Below, in pieces: positions 16,377-23,232 of a stretch of DNA of 62,994 bases (positions within the stretch are counted from its first letter, which is position 1; each line of letters starts with the position of its first letter). A model generated the notes under the pieces. It ran no database searches. It saw only the letters and a list, made by a program, of their open reading frames with translations, and was not told the DNA's origin. Both the position numbers and the translations under genes were made by a program. The DNA is taken from the NCBI GenBank assembly GCA_023421075.1, contig JAEZUM010000071.1, positions 1-62,994 of the forward strand, in the 5' to 3' direction. Source of the stretch: Bacillota bacterium (GTDB taxonomy: Bacteria > Bacillota > Clostridia > Lachnospirales > Lachnospiraceae).

Positions 16377-18287
16377 TTAGTACAACATTTTATCATATGT
16401 ATAAATCAATGCCTTATTAATTGCTTCTTCAAGCATTCTTTCTAAATATTCTTTCTGTGCTACAGCAGTCATTAAGCACAGACGCAACTCATCTATTATT
16501 TTCCACTTATTATATTTGCTTTGACGTGCTAGTTCGCGAATTTTTTCTTTATACACAGAGCTTTTAGTTTCATCCTCTACGTCTACAAGAATTAATCTTC
16601 TAACTACTCGATACAACTCCGTGTTCAAATTTGCTATAAACTCATTTCTAATTCTTTCAATATCTTCCTGTTTTGCGACTTTCACATTTGAACTAAATTT
16701 AAATTTTCCTAAGTTAACAAGACATATATTCTCCATATCCGTAAATGTAGTAATGTGTACATTTTTCCACACTCTAGCATTAGAAATATGCTGATAAGCT
16801 AATAACATATTCCATAAAACAGCGTCTAATGTCCAGTGATGTATTAAGTTTGATGTATCACGCATCTTACTATATTCATTATCTATTGTTGTACCAAGCT
16901 GATTAATTATTTGACCAATATACTGTTCTACCGGTGTTACAGGCAACATGTATTTAGAAGTTCGATCTACACCTATACTAATCCTTTTTCTTACAATATT
17001 AATTATCCTTCCTAATGCACGTCTGATTTCATCATACTGAATTTCATTAAATATTTTTAGTGCTGCATCACCATTTCTTTTTTTACTAACTTTATTTGAT
17101 ATGCAAATTATATCATTTTTTTCTGGCAAAATAATATGCATATTATCTGATGCGACGCTCTTGATAATTCGAAGCAACTCGTTTTTTCTTTCTTCGTTAG
17201 TATTTAGTATCTCTTGCATGCTAGGATATTCGTCACTCTCATAAATTATATCTTGATCCATAAAAGTTGATAATATAACTATTTTTGCCGGTCTCATAGT
17301 TTTAAAGATGGTCGAAAGGTAACTTTCATGTGTTTTATTTATTGCACGCCTACTAGCAAAATAGATAATTCCATCATAGGCATATTGCGTTAATACAGCT
17401 TGTCTAAGCCGTTCATCTACATGGTCTAAACCATCATTGTTAAAACCAACAACATCTATTATACGATATGCGCAATTCTTATCTTCCCCTATATCTATTC
17501 CTTTACCAGGAACAACTAATCGTACTGATGTAATTCCGCAAGCAATACTAGCAGTTTCTTCTAATTCTTTTTTTTCCGAATTACTAATAACTTTTATAAC
17601 CTCTATAAATCTCTGCGAATCAAGTTTGTTAAGCTTTTCTTCAATAAATCCTTCATCATTTAGTATCCTACAAATCTCCTTATTTATAAGATCTACTATA
17701 TTTTCGATCTGATTTTTACAGTCATCTTCATCTAAGATCTGCATTACCATCATCTCAATCAAATTATTTGCAGCACTTTTGGATTCTTGCGCAGCTTCAT
17801 TACAATTTTTTCGAAAAGATGTTTCAGAAGCTCTATTTATTACCTGTTCGAAGATAGTTATTAATAATTGTCTATATTCCTCTTTCTTTTCTATTAATAA
17901 CCTATGAATTCTAAAGGTTTCATCAGTAAACTTAGATCTTTTATCAGCTGCGCTTAAGACAAATTTTGTTTTAGCAACTTCATCATTTGCCGGTAAGCTA
18001 GCAACTACATTTTTACATTCAGAAATCAAAGCTAATTGTAGATTATTTAATAATTTAGTACGTATCTCATCATTACTAGCACGCTTAATTTCTACAGTAG
18101 CCATTGTAGTTTTTGGATCAATTATTACTTCTGTCTGACATGAAGTAGTCATTCCATTTCCGGTCAGTTGCTCCATTCCTGGTACAAAATTTTCATTGAC
18201 TAGCATAGCAACTGTGTGTGATTTTGCAGCTGAACTTTCTCCTGCTCCTACAAAAGTAGGAATATTTACATATTCATCCTTTTCCAT
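16377..18287 (-). CDS. Large GTPase-like protein with atypical P-loop
   Basis: A 636-residue protein with GTPase features. The P-loop GAGESSAAKS (14-23) has alanine where G-K-S usually has glycine; a G2-like MTTS (46-49) follows; G3 is DVVGFNNDG (278-286); STFMDQD (about 337) may be G4. The G2-G3 gap of about 230 residues is a long helical insertion, unlike Ras or ordinary dynamin-like GTPases. The C-terminal 300 residues are helical, resembling a stalk. No membrane helix. GGAGG precedes the ATG. Transcription starts far upstream (promoter 18522-18549). Defence-island GTPases often sense infection; that role is inferred from context. Confidence 0.65.
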   Translation of the reverse strand: MEKDEYVNIPTFVGAGESSAAKSHTVAMLVNENFVPGMEQLTGNGMTTSCQTEVIIDPKTTMATVEIKRASNDEIRTKLLNNLQLALISECKNVVASLPANDEVAKTKFVLSAADKRSKFTDETFRIHRLLIEKKEEYRQLLITIFEQVINRASETSFRKNCNEAAQESKSAANNLIEMMVMQILDEDDCKNQIENIVDLINKEICRILNDEGFIEEKLNKLDSQRFIEVIKVISNSEKKELEETASIACGITSVRLVVPGKGIDIGEDKNCAYRIIDVVGFNNDGLDHVDERLRQAVLTQYAYDGIIYFASRRAINKTHESYLSTIFKTMRPAKIVILSTFMDQDIIYESDEYPSMQEILNTNEERKNELLRIIKSVASDNMHIILPEKNDIICISNKVSKKRNGDAALKIFNEIQYDEIRRALGRIINIVRKRISIGVDRTSKYMLPVTPVEQYIGQIINQLGTTIDNEYSKMRDTSNLIHHWTLDAVLWNMLLAYQHISNARVWKNVHITTFTDMENICLVNLGKFKFSSNVKVAKQEDIERIRNEFIANLNTELYRVVRRLILVDVEDETKSSVYKEKIRELARQSKYNKWKIIDELRLCLMTAVAQKEYLERMLEEAINKALIYTYDKMLY

Positions 18288-18515
18288 AAAAAAACCTCCA
18301 TAAATATTATATTTTACAAACAGAATACTCAGTATGTTTCAGAATCTTCCATTCAAATATAATATCATGAAGACTTCACGATAATATAAGAACATCTAAC
18401 GCATCATCTCAAATGCTATTCTTCATCAAAGTTTCGTTATAAACTCTGCGGATACATTAAATATCAACATAGCGTACAACTATCCTCCAACAAACTAGAG
18501 TCTCTATATGTAATT
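18288..18515 (-). other. Long 5' leader of the GTPase gene
   Basis: About 225 bases between the predicted transcription start and the start codon. No stable hairpin or riboswitch class is recognised. A 14-codon frame (MLIFNVSAEFITKL) begins near 18453 downstream of a GGAGG with poor spacing; it could be a leader peptide but is weak. Confidence 0.3.
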
Positions 18516-18521
18516 ACCTAT

Positions 18522-18549
18522 ATTATATAATATTTTCCAACTTTGTCAA
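18522..18549 (-). promoter_or_regulatory. Consensus promoter of the GTPase gene
   Basis: On the minus strand a perfect TTGACA (18544-18549) and a perfect TATAAT (18522-18527) are 16 bases apart. A promoter this strong suggests steady expression. Confidence 0.75.
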
Positions 18550-18759
18550 TCTGTGATATTTTTTATATCATAGCAATTCCTATTGAAACTATTGAATACC
18601 TATAGATATCCCTTATTTTAGTAATCGTTAAGTACTGCCATAACACTTTATAAACTTTTATTTATTTTATTATATAACCATCTTATCTCATTATTTTTAA
18701 CTTTACCTCAACACTAAGGTGTGGTAATCTAAGACCACAAGGTAATTAGGAGGATTTTC

Positions 18760-19023
18760 ATGACAAAAGAAGAAATAATTAAATTAACATTATCTTATGA
18801 AAAAGAAAATAAAGTATATTTAAGGTATTATGATTACCCCGGTGAAGCTAATTATCATTATGGCAATGAAAAAGATGTTACAAATGTCTTCCTCGAAACA
18901 GATAACCATCGTTTTTACATAAGTAATGAGTTTTATATTAGCGTAGACGTATTGGGAGAGTATCTTGAAAAACATTTTAGTGACCTCACGGAATTAGAAA
19001 ACTTTTTAAAAAATGTAAAATAA
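18760..19023 (+). CDS. Hypothetical protein, 87 aa
   Basis: An acidic small protein (MTKEEIIKLTLSYEKENKVY at the start) with no recognised domain. A strong AGGAGG lies eight bases before the ATG, and a TGTGGT/ACCACA hairpin lies just upstream. It is the last gene before attR and is transcribed towards it, opposite to the GTPase, so it may be autonomous cargo or an immunity-type partner. Confidence 0.6.
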   Translation: MTKEEIIKLTLSYEKENKVYLRYYDYPGEANYHYGNEKDVTNVFLETDNHRFYISNEFYISVDVLGEYLEKHFSDLTELENFLKNVK

Positions 19024-19113
19024 TACTATCAATTTGTACATAATTAATGAATACCTTTCGGCTACTATTCGCCTCCCACATTTCGAATAATAATTATTAC
19101 GAACCAATAGTAA

Positions 19114-19186
19114 TTGCCTTCTGGCGACTATGTACTTGCCATCAAACAAGCATTAAATAAGGATCAATCGGGTTTTCATACGTATT
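19114..19186. repeat. Right end of the element (attachment arm)
   Basis: TGCCTTCTGGCGACTATGT and the following bases, including CATTAAATAAGG, recur with few changes at 21464-21535, in each case just left of an att core. This is the pattern of a shared integrase arm-binding region. Confidence 0.7.
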
Positions 19187-19207
19187 CGATTCCCGTTATC
19201 CGCTGTA
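19187..19207 (+). repeat. attR of the 19-kb element
   Basis: Identical over 21 bases to 107-127. Here the core is preceded by TATT, giving the canonical TTCGATT T-loop sequence rather than the TCCGATT found in the tRNA gene. Confidence 0.88.
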
Positions 19208-19216
19208 GAAAAAAAT

Positions 19217-19257
19217 AGGTAGTAGTGGCACCAGGATTAGTGCAACTACTACCTTTT
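19217..19257. terminator. Terminator-like hairpin next to attR
   Basis: GGTAGTAGTTGCAC-type stem: AGGTAGTAGTGGCAC pairs with GTGCAACTACTACCT, followed by TTTTG. Each att copy in this region is followed within about 15 bases by such a hairpin. Confidence 0.75.
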
Positions 19258-19378
19258 GTTATGTGACAAATTAAGTGTTTCAAGAAAAATAAAAATGCAA
19301 ACCCACCGGTGAACATGTTTATTCTTCTGGTATGATTCTGAGATTTCCGAAATTACTCTTTTCCAGTTATCGATTGTA
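19258..19378. repeat. Hairpin module X, decayed copy, with relic att
   Basis: Matches 21604-21723: GTTATGT, then a hairpin AAAAATAAAAATGC...ACATGTTTATTCTT around a CCCACCGGTG loop (19282-19327), a decayed second hairpin, and TTCCAGTTATCGATTGTA (19361-19378) in place of the att core. The changes have broken the pairing of the second hairpin, so this copy is the older one. Confidence 0.65.
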
Positions 19379-19380
19379 GT

Positions 19381-19475
19381 ACCATTTAGAGCTTCAGCAT
19401 AAAGGCTAATGCTCTTATATGGGTCATATAGTTAGACAATATTCGTCAGGACAGGTTATGGAATTACTATTATGC
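19381..19475. repeat. Decayed left-end copy of the element
   Basis: GAGCTTCAGCATAAAGGCTA followed by ATGCTCTT and GGTCATAT...GTCAGGACAGGTTAT corresponds to the post-tRNA hairpin and flank at 137-215. It marks the left end of a second integrated unit whose right end is at 21553. Confidence 0.65.
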
Positions 19476-19537
19476 CGTGTAAGGAATCTCACAACTAAGG
19501 ATTTGCAATGCTTTTTGGCAGGCATCATCAAGTTTAA

Positions 19538-19666
19538 TCAAACCTTAATAGTGTATGTTGATGAATACCCAAAAGGCTTATTATTACCAATTTGGTTATA
19601 TCGTCCCCATAAAAAATCTTTATCAATAATTCTAGAGACACCTTCTATACTCCCAATTGCTCCCAT
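19538..19666 (-). pseudogene. Coding-like relic after the ATPase gene
   Basis: A 42-codon minus-strand frame (MGAIGSIEGVSRIIDKDFLW and more) without a ribosome site runs into a stop; a second protein-like stretch (LIKLDDACQKALQIL) continues in another frame. This pattern suggests the frameshifted remains of a gene. The identity is unknown. Confidence 0.25.
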
Positions 19667-19686
19667 GAGTCAATTTTGCTAATTTC

Positions 19687-21183
19687 TTATTCAGGCAAAT
19701 CCAGACTCAATATATTTTTCTCTATTAAAAATTTGATTCTAGGTTCAACCACCATATATTTTTTACTTGGTGATCCGTGAGTTGCAATCTCTTCAATAAG
19801 ACCATAACCTCTCATGGTTTTAATATCGTTGTTTGAAGAACCTGATGAAATTTTAAAAACACTTATAATATCTTTTGTTTCAAACTCCAATTTTCCAATT
19901 CTTAGCAATCTGTTAACGACCTTAACAATATAATCTTTTCTGCTTGCTACCCCTGGGTATAATGTAGGAAAGTCGAACGATTTCGAGAATGTTAGTATGC
20001 CTTTCTCTACAGCTTCAATACTAAACGATGTCACATCTGAATTAATCATTTCTTGTTCATCATATATGCGTGATAACAACATAATTAGATGCCGTGGTGA
20101 TTTATATGCTAAATTAATTAATTTATCTAAACAACTAATATCTGGTAATAATCGTTTTAGATCAACTTTTTGATTAGAAAAGTACTTCAATCTATCATCA
20201 ATGATTGCCTTTAACTCTTTATCAGTCCACGTTACATCTACTGGTTTGAATTTATCAAATCTTACACCTAAACTATTCAATTTATTTTTAACTTTACTCC
20301 AAACAACAAAAACAAAAGAGCAGTTTTGCATATGTAATAATGATGTATCCGTTGCTAGTACCTTTATAAACTCAGCAATATTATTAATATTAGTACCTAA
20401 ACTTTGGTATTCATCAATCTTATCAAAGAATAATACGACATTTTGAAAGTTACACTTAGTAATTATTCCTACTAATTCATTTAATAATCCTTTTATATTC
20501 GCATAATCCAGGGTCATAACATCAAGCTTGTCTCCTCTTTTACTAAGCTTCATTTCAGGTACATAGGCTTTGTAAAAGTCTTCGCTTATCTCATGATTAA
20601 GTCCCAGAGATTTGCTAATAGTTGTGCTTATGTATTCCGACACTCCGGAAATTCCAATGTTTATTGGTTTCAAAAAAATTGCATTGAAAATTCTTTTAAA
20701 CAAATTTTTTGTTTTTAATTGTGTTGCTTTATTATAAAGTTCATCAAACTCTGTTTTACTTAGAGATTCAAAAAAAGTATTAATAAAAAAAGCAAGTTTC
20801 TCTTTATCCTCTTTAGTTAATACGTTGATAATCTCTTTGTTTTTTAATAATGTAATACTAAACACAGTAATTAGTCTTTTGATAACCAAAACAATCAGTT
20901 CTTTTCCGTTATCAATCAATGGAATTCCATCAAACTGGTCAATTATAACAGCAAAGGTGCGATAATTTCCTAGATCATTCATTAGCTTAAACATTAAGGC
21001 CGATTTGCCTATTCCTCTCTCGCCAATAACAAACCGACTTAGTCCCCTTTTAATATCTGAGTATATAGAAGTGTAATATTTTGGTGTATTATAAATTTTA
21101 TCCAAATAATCCAGCTCTTCCTCTGCTGAATATCTAGAAAAAGGGTTTTCATTAAACCCTAGGTTAATATATAACTCATTCAT
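19687..21183 (-). CDS. P-loop ATPase, Sll1717-like
   Basis: A 498-residue protein. The start LGFNENPFSRYSAEEE matches the Sll1717-type P-loop ATPases. Walker A is GERGIGKSAL, and Walker B is VVLFFDKIDEY, where FFDKID places an acidic pair. The C-terminal part (from about 370) is a winged-helix-like region with LIEEIATHGSPSKKYMV. The ATG at 21183 has GAGAGG eight bases upstream; a promoter-like TATAAT lies around 21241. It is the only intact gene between two att copies. The family is often found near defence genes, but the biochemical role is not established. Confidence 0.75.
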   Translation of the reverse strand: MNELYINLGFNENPFSRYSAEEELDYLDKIYNTPKYYTSIYSDIKRGLSRFVIGERGIGKSALMFKLMNDLGNYRTFAVIIDQFDGIPLIDNGKELIVLVIKRLITVFSITLLKNKEIINVLTKEDKEKLAFFINTFFESLSKTEFDELYNKATQLKTKNLFKRIFNAIFLKPINIGISGVSEYISTTISKSLGLNHEISEDFYKAYVPEMKLSKRGDKLDVMTLDYANIKGLLNELVGIITKCNFQNVVLFFDKIDEYQSLGTNINNIAEFIKVLATDTSLLHMQNCSFVFVVWSKVKNKLNSLGVRFDKFKPVDVTWTDKELKAIIDDRLKYFSNQKVDLKRLLPDISCLDKLINLAYKSPRHLIMLLSRIYDEQEMINSDVTSFSIEAVEKGILTFSKSFDFPTLYPGVASRKDYIVKVVNRLLRIGKLEFETKDIISVFKISSGSSNNDIKTMRGYGLIEEIATHGSPSKKYMVVEPRIKFLIEKNILSLDLPE

Positions 21184-21231
21184 ATTAAAATGCCTCTCTA
21201 TCATTTTTTTGGGTATACTAACATACACCAT

Positions 21232-21463
21232 CCATTATATACCATTTTATATTTTTTTACAGTACAATTTTACATTTTTCTTCAAATAATTTTTCTTCCT
21301 TTAAACATTACTTCTAAAATTAAAAGTAATTTTCAGATTTCACAATTGGGAATTTACTTTTTCATTTAATGATTCTACGAATATTCGTATCTATCTATTC
21401 AATTAAGTTTGCTACCAAACGACGCCTATTCTCATTTAAATTAGCTTTTTACTTGTATTAAAC
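21232..21463. other. AT-rich intergenic region
   Basis: Upstream DNA of the ATPase gene. A TATAAT near 21237-21242 (minus strand) is a plausible -10. No frame with a ribosome site is seen. Confidence 0.35.
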
Positions 21464-21553
21464 TGCCTTATGGCGACCATGTCCTTTCCATCTGACAATC
21501 ATTAAATAAGGGCTTCCCTGGTTTACTTATTTATTCGATTCCCGTTATCCGCT
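21464..21553 (+). repeat. Right end and attR of the second unit
   Basis: 21464-21535 is the second copy of the right-arm sequence seen at 19114-19186, and 21536-21553 is CGATTCCCGTTATCCGCT, identical to the tRNA 3' end. With the decayed att at 19361 it bounds a unit without its own integrase. Confidence 0.75.
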
Positions 21554-21554
21554 T

Positions 21555-21608
21555 AACGAAAAAGGATCTATGGTACAGTTTTTCATGTACCATAGATCCT
21601 TTTCGTTA
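21555..21608. terminator. Long terminator-like hairpin after att
   Basis: AACGAAAAAGGATCTATGG/CCATAGATCCTTTTCGTT extended by TAC/GTA gives a 21-bp stem with one bulged A. Much longer than needed for termination; works in both directions. Confidence 0.75.
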
Positions 21609-21723
21609 TGTAATTGTAAAAGTGAGTCGTGAAGAATAAAAATGCGAACCCACTGGTGAGCATGTTTTATTCTTCCTGCGTGATTCCGGTTTTTTCGGAA
21701 TCACGCTTTTCCCGTTATCCGCT
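21604..21723. repeat. Hairpin module X, intact copy, ending in an att core
   Basis: Two hairpins follow each other: GAAGAATAAAAATGC/GCATGTTTTATTCTTC (21631-21675, one bulge, loop with CCCACTGGTG) and CGTGATTCCG/CGGAATCACG (21679-21705). It ends in TTCCCGTTATCCGCT (21709-21723). A decayed copy lies at 19258-19378. Each copy is bounded by an att core on both sides. Confidence 0.7.
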
Positions 21724-21765
21724 CAACACAAAAAGCAAGTGCTTCACCGTGTTTTGGTGAATTAA

Positions 21766-22734
21766 TCATTTAATAAGATAAAGCTCTTCTAACTGTTCAT
21801 CGAAATATCGATTCACTATTTTTCCTGAATGCCAATCCTGAATGTAAATATATTCTCCAATATAATATTCATTCTTGCCATTACGAAGCTCCAAACCATC
21901 AGGTCTTTTAAAATTACAATAATAATGAGAAAAAACTTTCATTACAAGTTTATCACCACTCCTCACACAATAATATTCTTCATTTGACAGCCTGATATTA
22001 TGCTTTTGTTTTGCTATTCTCTTGACAGTTTTCTTTTTAACAGATCTAGATGTCTTAATACTTTCTTGAAGTAAAAGATCTTCTGATAATTTTCTATCAT
22101 TCATTATGTAATCATCCAAGAATACCCATCTATTATTAATTGACCTATATCCGTTAATTACTGGATCATTCTTATATTCAATACCATACAAGACATAGTT
22201 AATTAAACGAAGATCTCCTGGATAGCTATGAAATAAATCATCGATTATTCTGTTATCAACAAATCCATTATGTCTATTCACCAATTCTGTTATGCTATGA
22301 ACCGGAGAAATCCACCGATTATCAGATTCAATACTAATGTCATACTTTTTATCTAACTCTCGTTGTATTTTATGATTAGAATTAGTACTTTCTATAGCAT
22401 TATAGAACAATAGCAAAATAGCAAAAAGTGATGATATATCAGCCATTACTGTAATTACTTTCTGAAAATCGATATAAATTTTTAGTAAACCTAAAAAAGG
22501 AGATAAACACACTGCGAAAATCGTAATCACTAGTATACACGAAAGGATTATTCTCTTACGTACAGTTTTTGTAATAGAAAAAATGATTGACAAGGATGAA
22601 TATGTATATATGATTATTGTAAATCCAAACAATAAATCCGGATTTATATCACCCCAAAACTCATTCATCACTGTTATTACTATTATCGCTAAAGAAATCA
22701 AAACTAACACACTACTTAATATTTTATTCTTCAA
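21766..22734 (-). CDS. Membrane protein of unknown function
   Basis: About 322 residues. Four predicted membrane helices fill the first 120 residues; the rest is cytosolic, with a basic patch (KTSRSVKKKTVKRIAKQKH) and YYIGEYIYIQDW near the end. The start may be the TTG at 22734, which has GGAGGAAGG upstream; an ATG at 22749 lies in frame but lacks a site. It is located between att relics and the helicase/MutT pair. Membrane anchor plus soluble sensor or effector is a common defence layout, but nothing is specific here. Confidence 0.55.
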   Translation of the reverse strand: MKNKILSSVLVLISLAIIVITVMNEFWGDINPDLLFGFTIIIYTYSSLSIIFSITKTVRKRIILSCILVITIFAVCLSPFLGLLKIYIDFQKVITVMADISSLFAILLLFYNAIESTNSNHKIQRELDKKYDISIESDNRWISPVHSITELVNRHNGFVDNRIIDDLFHSYPGDLRLINYVLYGIEYKNDPVINGYRSINNRWVFLDDYIMNDRKLSEDLLLQESIKTSRSVKKKTVKRIAKQKHNIRLSNEEYYCVRSGDKLVMKVFSHYYCNFKRPDGLELRNGKNEYYIGEYIYIQDWHSGKIVNRYFDEQLEELYLIK

Positions 22735-22826
22735 AATGCCTTCCTCCATAGTAAAATTAACTTCTGTAATGTCGAGTAGAAATAGCTCTATCGATTTTTC
22801 ATATGACTTTCCAATCTTATGATCCC

Positions 22827-23213
22827 TTACATTTTCCCTTTAATAATCTCCAATAACCCTTCATCCGCCGGCAGCCATTCCACACTGTGTAAGGTATCCT
22901 TCGTCAACCACTTACCTGCATCATGCTCTTTCAAGACCACATTTCCCGCCAGTATTGAACAGATAAAGCAATGCATTGTCAGATGAAACTGTGGATAATC
23001 ATACTCAACTGTATCGATCAGATCTCCAACTTCAATCTCCACATCCAGCTCTTCCTTGATTTCACGAATTAAAGCCTGCCCGGGTGTCTCACCGACCTCC
23101 ATTTTCCCCCCGGGGAATTCCCAGAAGCCTTTAAAGTCGCCATAGCCTCGCTGAGTAGCAAATATTTTGTCTTCTTGCATTATAATCGCTGCAACCACTT
23201 CAATTGTCTTCAT
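22827..23213 (-). CDS. NUDIX hydrolase, MutT-like
   Basis: A 128-residue NUDIX enzyme. The Nudix box GGKMEVGETPGQALIREIKE-EL fits G-x5-E-x7-REUxEExGU, with the PGG of MutT-type proteins just before it. Likely a nucleoside triphosphate pyrophosphohydrolase (8-oxo-dGTP or a related damaged nucleotide). GGGAGAG precedes the ATG. It follows the broken helicase gene by 19 bases, a pairing seen in other Firmicutes genomes from memory. Confidence 0.88.
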   Translation of the reverse strand: MKTIEVVAAIIMQEDKIFATQRGYGDFKGFWEFPGGKMEVGETPGQALIREIKEELDVEIEVGDLIDTVEYDYPQFHLTMHCFICSILAGNVVLKEHDAGKWLTKDTLHSVEWLPADEGLLEIIKGKM

Positions 23214-23232
23214 CTTACTCTCCCTGTATTCT

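Noticed and set aside
125..19186. Conjugative element
   Set aside because: No relaxase, coupling protein or type IV secretion gene is visible, so the element is described as integrative (satellite or IME-like) only.
19419..19682. Plus-strand frame of 87 codons downstream of the decayed left end
   Set aside because: No ribosome site, and its first half is non-coding element-end sequence. The minus strand has the more protein-like fragments.
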